Positions 25,629 to 34,356 of a stretch of 64,000 nucleotides of DNA are shown here, in pieces. Within the stretch, counting starts at the first letter, position 1; every line of letters begins with the position of its first letter. The translations under genes were made by a program, and so were the position numbers. Location of the stretch: assembly GCF_900108515.1 (NCBI RefSeq), contig NZ_FNWW01000012.1:23372-87371 (forward strand), given 5' to 3'. The notes beneath the pieces were generated by a model, which saw only the letters and a list, made by a program, of their open reading frames with translations, had not been told where the DNA came from and did not search any database. The stretch comes from Halobacillus karajensis. GTDB taxonomy: Bacteria > Bacillota > Bacilli > Bacillales > Halobacillaceae.

Positions 25629-26402
25629 ATGCCAAAGAAGAGTGCGACTACTGGCTCCACGATCGGAAAGCGGATTGTACTTAGTCTGCTGTTTTTCGCT
25701 CTTTTCACAGCATTAAGTCTGTGGTTTATTAACAGAGGGGTGACTCCGGCACTTGTAGAAATCGCAGAAACAAAGGCCCAGCAGTTGGCCCGGGACGCAA
25801 TTAATGAAGCTGTAAGCAAAACCATTGCAGAAGATTTACAATTCAATGATCTTGTAAAAATGGAAAAAGACGATCAAGGAAATATCGTGTATATGGGATG
25901 GAATTCTGTTGTTGTCAATAGAGCATTAAGGGACACGACTATTCGTGTTCAAAATTTCCTTAAACGGATGGAACTCGGGGAGCTTCCTATGGAAGATACC
26001 TCTCTTGAGCCTGATATAGATCCTGATATGAGTCAGGAAGAGTTAGGAGAACAACCAGCCACTCTCATCGAACTTCCAATAGGTGTGGCAACGAATAACA
26101 GCTTGCTCGCAAACCTTGGACCAACAGTGCCTGTACAGCTAAGGGTCATCGGAGATGTCCAATCAGAAGTCGAAATTGAGATGAGTGAATATGGGATTAA
26201 TGCAGCTTTATTTGAATTGACCATTCATTTTGAAGTTAATGTAAGGATTGTCATTCCATTCTCAACAGAAACAACAGTAGTAACAAATAATATTCCGATA
26301 GACCAAGCGACTATTCTGGGAGAGGTTCCTCGTTTTTATGGTGGAATGGGAGGCGAAGGAGAAAATCCATCTTTCTCTGTTCCAATGGAACCCTTGCAAT
26401 AG
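25629..26402 (+). CDS. yunB: Sporulation protein YunB
   Basis: A 257-residue protein with one N-terminal membrane segment (about 14-34) and a long external domain rich in beta strands (LIELPIGVATNNSLLANLGP, VIGDVQSEVEIEMSEYGINA). It matches the YunB family, which in B. subtilis is made in the mother cell under SigE and is needed for efficient sporulation; its biochemical role is not known. The start follows GAGGAGGG. Its presence supports an endospore former. Confidence 0.88.
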   Translation: MPKKSATTGSTIGKRIVLSLLFFALFTALSLWFINRGVTPALVEIAETKAQQLARDAINEAVSKTIAEDLQFNDLVKMEKDDQGNIVYMGWNSVVVNRALRDTTIRVQNFLKRMELGELPMEDTSLEPDIDPDMSQEELGEQPATLIELPIGVATNNSLLANLGPTVPVQLRVIGDVQSEVEIEMSEYGINAALFELTIHFEVNVRIVIPFSTETTVVTNNIPIDQATILGEVPRFYGGMGGEGENPSFSVPMEPLQ

Positions 26403-26453
26403 GAGCAATCAATTGTTAAAATGGCTAAGAATTGAATATGCGTGACCTTATCA

Positions 26454-26638
26454 GATCGGTGAGGTAGAGGTGCAGACACCATCAGTAATCAATAGGAGCT
26501 CGACAAGCGACGATCATTGATGGAAGGGGATGTTTGCCGAAGTGTTTCATGGTGAGTCAAGTTATGAAACGCTGGTGTATATCTGAATAAGAGATACACT
26601 GTCATGCATGCTTTTGGGTGCATGGGGCGCTACTGATC
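26454..26638 (+). promoter_or_regulatory. Lysine riboswitch (L-box) aptamer
   Basis: P1 is formed by GATCGGTG (26454-26461) and TACTGATC (26631-26638). The hallmark strings are present in order: GAGGTAGAGGTGC, the CATCAGTAA region, GGAAGGGGATGTTTGCCGAAG, a loop-receptor arm, ACTGTCATGCATGC and GGGCGCTACTGATC. This is the conserved core of lysine-binding leaders as in lysC. Bound lysine would stabilise P1 and allow the terminator that follows. Confidence 0.92.
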
Positions 26639-26668
26639 GAAATGGAGGATAATCAAATTGCCACGAGG

Positions 26669-26707
26669 CAATGGTAGATTATTTTCTATCATTGTCTTTT
26701 TTTTTAT
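26669..26707 (+). terminator. Riboswitch-controlled terminator (expression platform)
   Basis: CAATGGTAGA (26669-26678) and TCTATCATTG (26685-26694) pair with one G-U and run into CTTTTTTTTT. It lies 30 bases after the aptamer and 67 before the start of the transporter gene, so transcription should stop when lysine is plentiful. Confidence 0.88.
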
Positions 26708-26773
26708 TCCTCAATTTTATCCGCAGTAGCCTTCCGAATCCCGCTACACCAAGATTTACGGAGGGGAAACATT

Positions 26774-28333
26774 ATGGAAGGAACCATCTATTCTTTAATT
26801 CCAGCAGTTTTAATGTTAGTCCTTGTTTTGCTGACAAGGAAAGTTATCCTATCCTTAGGGATCGGGATAATCATAGGAGCATTCATGCTCACACAAATGG
26901 ATATAGGGGCAGGACTTGCTTTGATCTGGTCGATCTTTGCAAACATCTTTGTTAGTGAAGGTTCCCTGAATATGGGAAGTATTTATCTGCTATCATTTCT
27001 ATTCTTATTAGGAGTTACCACCGCCTTCATGACAGCTTCAGGGGGAAGTAAAGCCTTTGGACGTTGGGCCGTTGAACGGATTCGTACAAGAAAAGGAGCC
27101 GGACTTGTTCCTTCATTACTTGGAATCGTCATTTTTATCGATGATTACTTCAATGCGCTGGCTGTAGGACAAGTTGCTCGCCCTGTGACGGATCGTCATC
27201 ACTTATCTCGAGCTAAGTTAGCGTATTATATTGATTCCACTTCGGCTCCAATTACTGTTATATCCCCAATATCAAGTTGGGGAGCCTACATTATAGGTAC
27301 AATTGGGAGTATTCTAGCTGCTAATGAAATTACGAAGTATCAGGCTTTTGAGGCATTTGTTCTGATGATTCCATCAAACCTATATGTGTTTGCAGCGTTA
27401 TTGCTCGTCTTTTTGACCATTTATCTCCGATTGGATATTGGTCCTATGAAAGTCCATGAACAACGAGCGTTGGAAACAGGTGAATTGAACAACCCTGAAA
27501 AAGGTGATGTTCCTGGCGATTTGAACGATGAATTCAAAGATCATGATAATGGTAAGATCTCCCATTTGATCTGGCCGATTGTTGCTTTGGTTGCCGGAAC
27601 AGTAGTCACGATGATTCTTACAGGAATTCGTAATACAGAAGGGTCTGCAGATATCCTGTCCATCTTTGCAAATACGAATGTGAATATTTCTCTGTTCATA
27701 GGTGGAGTCATTTCGGTGCTCGTTGGTTTCGTTCTGTATGTAAGCCAGCCGGCTCCAAAGTCGGGAATTGCTGTTGTTTTTGGGCACGGGGTGAAAGCAA
27801 TGCTGCCCGCTATCTATATACTGATTTTTGCGTGGATGATAGGGGATATTATTGGACAGTTACAAACTGGCGAATTCCTGGCACAACAATTCAGCCAAGC
27901 GGACTTTAACATGGCCTATCTGCCGCTAATTATCTTCCTTTTATCAGGATTTATGGCTTTGTCCACTGGTACATCCTGGGGTACGTTTGGCATTATGCTC
28001 CCAATTGCCGGTGAAATTGCTGCTGTAAGTGACCCTGCGTTGCTCTTACCAGCACTGTCCGCAGTTCTAGCAGGCTCTGTCTTTGGAGATCACTGTTCCC
28101 CAATTTCGGATACCACTATCCTTTCTTCTACAGGGGCAGGATCGAACCATATTGATCACGTAATGACACAGCTTCCTTATGCTCTGATTGCTGCTATAGC
28201 TGCTTCAATAGGATATATTATTCTTGGTTTGTCAGGGAGTGTCTGGCTGCCATTACTTCTTACATTAGTTATTGTTGTAGTGATCGCATTGAGTATTCAC
28301 AAGTTTAATCCTAAGATATCCAGCAAGTCATAA
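26774..28333 (+). CDS. NhaC-family transporter under lysine riboswitch, probable lysine transporter
   Basis: A 519-residue Na+/H+ antiporter-superfamily protein with about 12 membrane segments, including VIFIDDYFNALAVGQVARPV, DSTSAPITVISPISSWGAY, STGTSWGTFGIMLPIAG and GDHCSPISDTTILSS. By sequence it would be called a Na+/H+ antiporter. Control by a lysine-repressed riboswitch argues that it brings in lysine or a precursor, as proposed for other riboswitch-linked NhaC-type proteins (LysW). The start at ATG 26774 follows GGAGGGG. It is monocistronic with a very strong terminator. Confidence 0.85.
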   Translation: MEGTIYSLIPAVLMLVLVLLTRKVILSLGIGIIIGAFMLTQMDIGAGLALIWSIFANIFVSEGSLNMGSIYLLSFLFLLGVTTAFMTASGGSKAFGRWAVERIRTRKGAGLVPSLLGIVIFIDDYFNALAVGQVARPVTDRHHLSRAKLAYYIDSTSAPITVISPISSWGAYIIGTIGSILAANEITKYQAFEAFVLMIPSNLYVFAALLLVFLTIYLRLDIGPMKVHEQRALETGELNNPEKGDVPGDLNDEFKDHDNGKISHLIWPIVALVAGTVVTMILTGIRNTEGSADILSIFANTNVNISLFIGGVISVLVGFVLYVSQPAPKSGIAVVFGHGVKAMLPAIYILIFAWMIGDIIGQLQTGEFLAQQFSQADFNMAYLPLIIFLLSGFMALSTGTSWGTFGIMLPIAGEIAAVSDPALLLPALSAVLAGSVFGDHCSPISDTTILSSTGAGSNHIDHVMTQLPYALIAAIAASIGYIILGLSGSVWLPLLLTLVIVVVIALSIHKFNPKISSKS

Positions 28334-28334
28334 A

Positions 28335-28386
28335 AAAACAAAACGCGTATGGAACCAAAAAGGTTCCATACGCGTTTTGTTTTATG
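28335..28386. terminator. Perfect 22-bp hairpin terminator
   Basis: Arms 28335-28356 and 28362-28383 (core AACGCGTATGGAACC) are exact reverse complements around AAAAA. A-rich and T-rich flanks allow action in both directions. Confidence 0.9.
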
Positions 28387-28447
28387 ACCAAATACCGCTT
28401 ATGATCCGGGATTGAGTAAGGAGGCGCTTTTGTTCTTTATTAAGAAA

Positions 28448-28625
28448 TTATGCCGAACGGTAATGCAGGCTGCTGACTAAAGAGGAAGTTTGGTAATAGA
28501 TTCCTTCCTTGTAGGTCTGTGACAGCACTTTCTGCTTTGTATCTTCCTTGAAATCAGAACTTTCGTTGGGTTTTCGGATGACGAACTGAGTATAAAGTTT
28601 TGACTAATACATAAATTTTCATCTT
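28448..28625 (-). pseudogene. Possible small frameshifted gene
   Basis: On the minus strand, ATG near 28625 opens MKIYVLVKTLYS; in a shifted frame the text continues SDFKEDTKQKVLSQTYKEG and IYYQTSSLVSSLHYRSA to a stop at 28448. The composition looks protein-like, but there is no strong ribosome binding site and the family is not recognised. Confidence 0.25.
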
Positions 28626-28689
28626 CAGTTAGTTCATAACACTCAAAACCTTTAACCCATTACCAATTTCTGAAAATTTAAAAATTATT

Positions 28690-28718
28690 TTGACAAGCCG
28701 TTCTTTCATGGTTATAAT
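28690..28718 (+). promoter_or_regulatory. Consensus SigA promoter of the NSS transporter operon
   Basis: TTGACA (28690-28695) and TATAAT (28713-28718) are exact consensus boxes with a 17-bp spacer, about 75 bp upstream of the start codon. Confidence 0.88.
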
Positions 28719-28792
28719 TTAAGCAGAATAATCAGAAAAATAAAAATTTAAAAACATCTTCCTTTAAGGTGTTTACTCAGGAGGTCTTTTGC

Positions 28793-30319
28793 ATGGAAAA
28801 TCGTGCACAATGGGGAACACGAGCTGGTTTTATACTAGCAGCTGTCGGTTCAGCTATTGGTTTAGGTAACATTTGGCGTTTCCCCGCAGTAGCTTATGAA
28901 AATGGTGGTGGGGCTTTCTTTATTCCTTATTTATTTGCCCTTCTTACAGCGGGAATTCCGCTCCTGGTGATGGAATTTACTATTGGGCACAAGTTTAAAG
29001 GTTCTGCTCCGCTATCCTTCTTTAGAATGAACAAGAAGACTGAGTGGCTTGGATGGTGGGCTGTACTTGTATCATTCGTTATTTCAACATATTATGCTGT
29101 TATTATTGCCTGGGCAATTTCTTACAGTATTTTTTCATTCAACCTTTCTTGGGGTGATGACACAGAAGGCTTTTTGTTTAATAATTATTTGCAATTATCC
29201 GTAGATCCTGGTCAGACAGGAAGCCTAGTACCTGGTGTTCTCATTCCACTCCTAATTGTTTGGGTGATTACTTTAGGTGTTCTTTTCAAAGGAGTCAAAA
29301 AAGGAATTGAAGTGGCAAACAAGATTTTCATTCCTACACTAGTCGTTCTTTTCTTAATCATTGTGATACGTGCGATTACCCTTCCAGGAGCTGCTGAAGG
29401 ACTTCAAACGTTCTTTGCTCCGAATTTTGAAGCTATTACCGACAGTTCTGTCTGGGTAGCGGCGTATGGGCAAATATTTTTTAGTCTTTCTATTGCATTT
29501 GCAATCATGATTACGTATTCCAGTTACCTTCCAAAAAAATCGGATTTAACGAATAATGCGTTTATTGCTGGTTTTGGTAACTCAAGTTTCGAACTTTTAG
29601 CTGGGATTGGGGTCTTTGGTGCTTTAGGATTCATGGCATCACAGAGTAATGTTCCTGTAAGTGAAGTGGTAAGTGGAGGAGTAGGGCTTGCATTTGTAGT
29701 CTTCCCGCAAATCATTAATGAGTTCCCTGCATTGAATGGGCTGTTTGGTTTCTTGTTCTTTGCTTCACTCGTACTCGCCGGGCTCTCTTCCCTTATCTCT
29801 ATCTCAGAGACTTATGTAGCTGGGTTTAGTGAAAAATTTGGATTATCAAGAAAAGCGGCAGTGGGATTCGGGGGTGGCCTTGCAGCGATTATTTCCTTGC
29901 TTTTCGCTACCCAAGGCGGACTGTTTTTCTTAGACGCTGCTGATTATTTTATTAACCAATTTGGTGTCGCGTTTATAGGTCTCGTGGAGGTTGTGGTCAT
30001 TGCTTGGTTCTTGCATAATCTTAGTGATTTTCAGGCACATGCCAACGGGATTTCCGATATTCGCCTCGGCGGATGGTGGAAAATTTGTCTCGGGGTTATC
30101 ACACCAATTGTCCTTGGTTTTATGATGTTTGATCTCTTTAAGACGAACCTTCTTAAACAATTTGATACCGAGACAGGAAACTATGAAGGTTATACAGATG
30201 GATTCATTTTGTACGGCGGCTGGTTTGTCGCAGCCTTTGCAATCATTGTCGGCTTCCTAATGACATTGAAACGTTGGGATGCAAAAGCAGTCGATGAGGT
30301 GAAGAAGGAGGTAGGTTAA
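28793..30319 (+). CDS. NSS-family Na+-dependent transporter (MetP-like large subunit)
   Basis: A 508-residue neurotransmitter:sodium symporter with about 12 membrane segments. The family signature is intact: AAVGSAIGLGNIWRFP in TM1, YENGGGAFFIPYL, and the Na+-site helix GQIFFSLSIAFAIMITYSSY. ATG 28793 lies behind AGGAGGTC; an upstream in-frame start at 28769 has none. These proteins import amino acids with Na+. The small partner gene immediately after it points to the MetPS type, known for methionine and alanine uptake in Corynebacterium; the substrate here is inferred. Confidence 0.9.
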   Translation: MENRAQWGTRAGFILAAVGSAIGLGNIWRFPAVAYENGGGAFFIPYLFALLTAGIPLLVMEFTIGHKFKGSAPLSFFRMNKKTEWLGWWAVLVSFVISTYYAVIIAWAISYSIFSFNLSWGDDTEGFLFNNYLQLSVDPGQTGSLVPGVLIPLLIVWVITLGVLFKGVKKGIEVANKIFIPTLVVLFLIIVIRAITLPGAAEGLQTFFAPNFEAITDSSVWVAAYGQIFFSLSIAFAIMITYSSYLPKKSDLTNNAFIAGFGNSSFELLAGIGVFGALGFMASQSNVPVSEVVSGGVGLAFVVFPQIINEFPALNGLFGFLFFASLVLAGLSSLISISETYVAGFSEKFGLSRKAAVGFGGGLAAIISLLFATQGGLFFLDAADYFINQFGVAFIGLVEVVVIAWFLHNLSDFQAHANGISDIRLGGWWKICLGVITPIVLGFMMFDLFKTNLLKQFDTETGNYEGYTDGFILYGGWFVAAFAIIVGFLMTLKRWDAKAVDEVKKEVG

Positions 30320-30320
30320 T

Positions 30321-30419
30321 ATGACAGCAAGCGCTATTATAATGATGGTTGTCGGTATGATTGTGATCTGGGGAGGTTTAGCTGCTAGTATTACAAACGC
30401 GGTGAAAAAGTCGAAATAA
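30321..30419 (+). CDS. MetS-like small subunit of the NSS transporter, 32 residues
   Basis: ATG 30321 follows AAGGAGGT and lies one base after the stop of the large-subunit gene. The product has one membrane helix (IIMMVVGMIVIWGGLAASI) and a lysine-rich tail (NAVKKSK), the pattern of MetS-type small subunits, which are required for activity of their NSS partner. It is too short for routine gene calling and easily missed. Confidence 0.88.
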   Translation: MTASAIIMMVVGMIVIWGGLAASITNAVKKSK

Positions 30420-30421
30420 GC

Positions 30422-30458
30422 AAAAAGCGTCGCACTTGAAATAAGTGCGGCGCTTTTT
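30422..30458. terminator. Bidirectional terminator between the NSS operon and lytH
   Basis: AAAAAGCGTCGCACTT and AAGTGCGGCGCTTTTT pair over 5 bases. The lytH stop codon (minus strand) falls at its edge. Confidence 0.9.
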
Positions 30459-31395
30459 AGTTTTTGGCCATTCGTTCCCATTTCCTTAAGAAAGGATGGG
30501 GATCAAAAGACCATTCATTTTTTCCGTTGTCTTGATACATTCCATAGTGCAGGTGAGGTGGGAACTTCCCAGAGGTACCAGGAGGCCCGTACCCAGATGC
30601 CCCGACAGAGCCAATCTGGTCACCGGGTTGAACAATGTCACCAACTTGGATATCTTCTGAAAAGCTTTGCAGGTGGGCATAGTAATGATAAATATTGTAA
30701 ATATCTCTAATTCCTATACGCCATCCGCCAAACTTGTTCCAACCTTTCATTTCTACGACGCCATAAGTGGTTGATTTAACAGGCACCCCGTAATTAGCGA
30801 AGATATCAGTACCCTCATGGATGCGCCGTCCTCCAAAGCCGCGGGCATCTCCCCATGTACTTCTATAGCTGTAGTTGGCCTGAATAGGCAGGGGGAAATC
30901 GCGGTTCGTCAAATCGACCGTTTGAAATTTCTTGAATACCTGAGCTGTATTCATAATGGTCTGGACGGTAAGATCTCTCTTATAATAATTCCACAAAGCG
31001 ATTTTAATATCTTCTTTTGTTGTTCCGTATGATTGGATGTATTTACCTATCGAGTATAAAACATCTTCATCATTATCCAATTCTATTTTCTGATCACCAT
31101 TTCCATCAGCCCCCCAGCCATCTGGGAAGAAAGTGGATGGCATTTCTCCTGTAGATCCAGTCCAAAACATAGGATCAACTTCGATTGCGGTTACTCGACC
31201 TTTCTTTGGATCATCATGAACTTGTCTTTCATATTGATCGACAGCAGCCAAGTATTCCCAGGGGATATCCGTAATGGCTGCTGATTTTTTATATAATGCC
31301 ATACGCGCATCGCTTTCTTCATCCGCATGAATTTCGCTGAATGGGACGAATGTCCATATAGAAAGGCATATGATCATCGAACTGATGTATTTCAT
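30457..31395 (-). CDS. lytH: LytH, M23-family L-Ala-D-Glu endopeptidase of sporulation
   Basis: A 312-residue exported protein with a signal peptide (about 1-24, EIHADEE). The N-terminal half (about 40-150) is helical and resembles lytic-transglycosylase-like folds (PWEYLAAVDQYERQV, PDGWGADGNGD). The C-terminal half is an M23 LytM domain with zinc ligands His193 and Asp197 (HEGTDI) and His281/His283 (HLHYG). In B. subtilis LytH trims cortex peptidoglycan stem peptides to L-Ala. Length and motifs agree. It is convergent with the NSS operon. Confidence 0.9.
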   Translation of the reverse strand: MKYISSMIICLSIWTFVPFSEIHADEESDARMALYKKSAAITDIPWEYLAAVDQYERQVHDDPKKGRVTAIEVDPMFWTGSTGEMPSTFFPDGWGADGNGDQKIELDNDEDVLYSIGKYIQSYGTTKEDIKIALWNYYKRDLTVQTIMNTAQVFKKFQTVDLTNRDFPLPIQANYSYRSTWGDARGFGGRRIHEGTDIFANYGVPVKSTTYGVVEMKGWNKFGGWRIGIRDIYNIYHYYAHLQSFSEDIQVGDIVQPGDQIGSVGASGYGPPGTSGKFPPHLHYGMYQDNGKNEWSFDPHPFLRKWERMAKN

Positions 31396-31472
31396 AAACT
31401 CACCTTCCGTGTTTGATACCTTTAGGATGGAGCAGGTGAGCCTATGTTATGAATGGAAATATTGGGTTGTGA

Positions 31473-32093
31473 TCAGTTTTCCATAGGGGTTTCTTCATTT
31501 CCGCCTGAATTTGTTCGCTCATGATCCGTTTCCTTTACATTCCCCTGTGGTGACTCTTTCATCTTTTTAATGATGCTGTTAATTTGGTCATTGTAGCCTT
31601 GATCATAAACTGTGGAATTACTTAAACTTTGGACATCACCAAAGGATGCTGGATTATCGGATACATACACGTGGTAAAAGCTTGGTACTAGGGAATACGC
31701 AGTTTTTCGCACCATATCGGCTGCTTTATTACGATCAAAGTCATTGGCTTTTTGGTAGGCGACAAGGACTTCATTATCGGTGACTACTGTGGCTACATCG
31801 TCAAATTGGTCGTAGCGTAAAACCATCCGGGAGATCATATCGGCCATTTCTTCACGGTTCACTTTGATTTCTCGATGTTCTTCTGATTCCTGGTCCAGCT
31901 GATTTTTATTGAAACGAACATAACCTACTTGACCATCTTTTGGTTTTTCATTATATCCATCCATAGCGTTTCCATTTAACGTATCATCGTCCATTTTGTT
32001 TCGGGCTTCTTCTTCTTTTGTCTCCTGGCATCCTGTTGTAATGAGGGTCAATATTCCAAAAAGGCTAATGGTTTTCCAAAATTTATTCAACAT
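31473..32093 (-). CDS. yutC: YhcN/YlaJ-family sporulation lipoprotein (YutC-like)
   Basis: A 206-residue lipoprotein with lipobox TLITTGCQE (Cys about 22), an acidic linker, and a YhcN/YlaJ domain (MADMISRMVLRYDQFDDVAT, VTDNEVLVAYQKANDFDRNK, ADMVRKTAYSLVPSFYHVYV). Members sit in the forespore inner membrane and influence germination or spore structure. A strong AAGGAGGAATT precedes the start. It probably forms a sporulation pair with lytH on the same strand. Confidence 0.85.
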   Translation of the reverse strand: MLNKFWKTISLFGILTLITTGCQETKEEEARNKMDDDTLNGNAMDGYNEKPKDGQVGYVRFNKNQLDQESEEHREIKVNREEMADMISRMVLRYDQFDDVATVVTDNEVLVAYQKANDFDRNKAADMVRKTAYSLVPSFYHVYVSDNPASFGDVQSLSNSTVYDQGYNDQINSIIKKMKESPQGNVKETDHERTNSGGNEETPMEN

Positions 32094-32229
32094 AATTCCT
32101 CCTTGAAGAGAGTGGTTTTGTCATCCTTAGATTTAGCATTTTTATAGGAAACATACCTGTTTACCTAATAAGGGTTTTCTCCGATTTGTAGAAATGTGAT
32201 ACACTAAATTTAGGATAGAGGTGATACAT

Positions 32230-32505
32230 GTGATAGAGCTCTCTGGAAAAACATATGACATCTTAGAGGATTACCAGGAAGGTTTTCAACAGGAAGAAGT
32301 AGAAAGCCGTTTTAGTGATATTTTAAATAAATATGATTTTATCGTTGGTGACTGGGGTTATGGACAGTTGCGTTTAAAGGGATTTTATGATGACCAGAAT
32401 TCCAAAGCCACGTTTGATACAAAAATCAGCACATTGGAAGATTATTTGTATGAATACTGTAATTTTGGCTGTTCCTATTTTGTATTAAAAAGGATTCGAA
32501 AATAA
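32230..32505 (+). CDS. yutD: YutD-family protein
   Basis: A 91-residue cytoplasmic protein, divergent from yutC. Conserved text includes NKYDFIVGDWGYGQLRLKGF and YLYEYCNFGCSYFVLKRI. YutD proteins are small, widespread in Firmicutes and lack a firm function. GTG 32230 is chosen because GAGGTG lies 7 bases before it; the GTG at 32221 lies inside that site. Confidence 0.85.
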   Translation: MIELSGKTYDILEDYQEGFQQEEVESRFSDILNKYDFIVGDWGYGQLRLKGFYDDQNSKATFDTKISTLEDYLYEYCNFGCSYFVLKRIRK

Positions 32506-32541
32506 AAAACCGGCGCGCGTATACACGCACACCGGTTTTTT
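32505..32541. terminator. Intrinsic terminator after yutD
   Basis: AAAAACCGG and CCGGTTTTT with a GC-rich upper stem. It overlaps the yutD stop codon. Confidence 0.8.
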
Positions 32542-32608
32542 ATATGGATTTAAAAGATCCTTTTGCTTCATAATAGACCGTGGAGATTTCATTATGCTTT
32601 GACACTTC

Positions 32609-32875
32609 TTATAGTAAGTACGGGAGGTAATTTCTAAGTTCTTCAGCTTCCACAGCACTTAGTTGAAACATGTGTTCAAGATGGCCATTTTCGTTGATTT
32701 TCTCATGGTCGAGTAAGGCTTGACGATTCTTCGGTAAGTTGATGACCATTGTTTGATTATTAAAATACTCTGCTTTCATGAGAGCAAGCTCAAAACGATG
32801 GCTGCCCGCTGTAAAAGAAACAAAACGGGTACTGGTGTTTTGAGTGATGTCTTCAAGAAGCGGACGTTCTGCCAT
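32609..32875 (-). CDS. DUF3055 family protein
   Basis: An 88-residue cytoplasmic protein. The pattern NTSTRFVSFTAGSHRFELAL, MVINLPKNRQALLDHEKI, and HMFQLSAVEAEELRNYLPYL fits DUF3055 proteins of bacilli, which have no known function. The ribosome binding site is AGGAGATGAT. It lies opposite to its yut neighbours. Confidence 0.7.
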   Translation of the reverse strand: MAERPLLEDITQNTSTRFVSFTAGSHRFELALMKAEYFNNQTMVINLPKNRQALLDHEKINENGHLEHMFQLSAVEAEELRNYLPYLL

Positions 32876-33052
32876 GATGTATCATCTCCTGTTTGATGTA
32901 ATTGTTTTTAACGTTGTCATCCGCTGCGGTTAAAAACTTTGGGTTTAGTATGCCCATTCACATGAAAAATAGTCCCATGGATAGATGAAAATACTGAAAA
33001 TCATTTATGGTATGATAAGGGTAACAGCATTCTTTTTGAGGAGGTTCACGCA

Positions 33053-33490
33053 TTGTATTTTGTTGATCGAGAAAAAATTGAAGAGATTTTATCATATATG
33101 GAAACCATTCAAGAGGAAATGACAGGGCGCACTTATGAGAACTTTATGGACCGACTTCTTTTGGAAAGGATCACCCATTTACATATTGAAGCCATTATTG
33201 ATGTTGGAAATAAGATGATTGATGGTTTTATTATGAGAGATCCGGGCAGCTATGAGGATATCATTGACATTCTTACAGACGAACAAGTGTTATCTGATGT
33301 AGACGAAAAAGCTTATAAACCATTTATTAAACTGCGGAAGATGATCATTCAACAATATACAGAAGTGGACCATTCCCAAATAGAGACAGTTTGGGAAGCA
33401 CACGGGGACACGATTAAAGCATTTCCAGAAAAGATCCGTCATTACTTGGATAATGAACTCGGACCAGTTTCGGCTTTTTCGAAAAGTTGA
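33053..33490 (+). CDS. yutE: YutE, HepT-like (DUF86) protein
   Basis: A 145-residue helical protein of the DUF86/HepT-like HEPN group. Conserved stretches are ERITHLHIEAIIDVGNKMID, GFIMRDPGSYEDIIDIL and NELGPVSAF. It starts at TTG, 9 bases after GAGGAGG. HepT toxins use an R-X4-6-H-X-Y motif; here the corresponding segment is RKMIIQQY, with Gln in place of His, and no MntA-like nucleotidyltransferase gene is adjacent. The chromosomal YutE branch is probably not a toxin. It ends 24 bp before the yutF start. Confidence 0.85.
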   Translation: MYFVDREKIEEILSYMETIQEEMTGRTYENFMDRLLLERITHLHIEAIIDVGNKMIDGFIMRDPGSYEDIIDILTDEQVLSDVDEKAYKPFIKLRKMIIQQYTEVDHSQIETVWEAHGDTIKAFPEKIRHYLDNELGPVSAFSKS

Positions 33491-33514
33491 GAGAAGATGA
33501 AAGGTGAAAAGAAT

Positions 33515-34282
33515 ATGAAAAGGTATAAGGGATACTTGGTGGATCTGGATGGAACGATGTATAAGGGAAAACAAAGAATCGAGGGTGCTGCTGAATTTGT
33601 TGAACACTTAGAGGGAAAAGGGCTTCCCTTTCTGTATTTAACGAATAATTCTTCCAAGACGGCTGATCAAATAGCTGATAAATTAAACCATATGGGTGTT
33701 CGTGCCAAACCTGAGCAAGTTTATACAAGCAGTCTTGCAACCGCTGAATATATCAGCAGTGAAAAACCAGAGGCTCGTGTGTTTGCGATAGGGGAAGAAG
33801 GGTTGTTTGATGCCTTAGAAAAAAAAGGATTAAAGCTAGTGAAGGAACGCGCAGATTTTGTGGTGATGGGAATAGATCACGATATCAGTTATGAAAAACT
33901 GGCGCGTGCGTGTTTAGAGGTTAGAGCGGGTGCGGCATTAGTGAGTACGAACGGTGATATAGCTATTCCAACGGAAAGAGGACTGGTTCCTGGTAACGGT
34001 GCCCTGACCTCGGTTATATCTGTAAGTACAGGGGTATCCCCCATTTTCGTAGGGAAACCAGAACCCTTGATTATGTCCAGAGCTCTTAAACGCTTAGGGT
34101 ATGAGAAAGAAGAGGTTTTGATGGTCGGGGATAATTACAACACGGATATAAAGGCGGGAATGACAGCTGGATTGGACACGTTGATGGTGGAAACAGGATT
34201 AAGTACCTTTGAAGAAATTAAACATTATGACCATCAACCTACCTATAAATATAAAGACTTACATGAGTGGATGCGAAGATAG
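33515..34282 (+). CDS. yutF: NagD-type HAD phosphatase YutF
   Basis: A 255-residue HAD-superfamily, subfamily IIA phosphatase. Motif I is DLDGTMYKG (nucleophile Asp about 9), motif II TNNSSKTADQ, the cap domain lies in the middle, motif III uses the Lys in GKPEPLIM, and motif IV is MVGDNYNTDIKAG. These enzymes hydrolyse small sugar or nucleotide phosphates; the substrate of YutF is not settled. ATG 33515 gives the family length; the upstream ATG at 33497 has no better site. Confidence 0.9.
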   Translation: MKRYKGYLVDLDGTMYKGKQRIEGAAEFVEHLEGKGLPFLYLTNNSSKTADQIADKLNHMGVRAKPEQVYTSSLATAEYISSEKPEARVFAIGEEGLFDALEKKGLKLVKERADFVVMGIDHDISYEKLARACLEVRAGAALVSTNGDIAIPTERGLVPGNGALTSVISVSTGVSPIFVGKPEPLIMSRALKRLGYEKEEVLMVGDNYNTDIKAGMTAGLDTLMVETGLSTFEEIKHYDHQPTYKYKDLHEWMRR

Positions 34283-34304
34283 ACCTCTCAAATAGCTCTT
34301 TTAC

Positions 34305-34338
34305 AAAAAAGACCAGAGCCTAACTCTGGTCTTTTTTG
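34305..34338. terminator. Terminator between yutF and the convergent membrane-protein gene
   Basis: A 14-bp perfect stem AAAAAAGACCAGAG / CTCTGGTCTTTTTT around 5 bases; symmetric enough to act in both directions. Confidence 0.9.
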
Positions 34339-34356
34339 TGTATATTCCCCATAATT

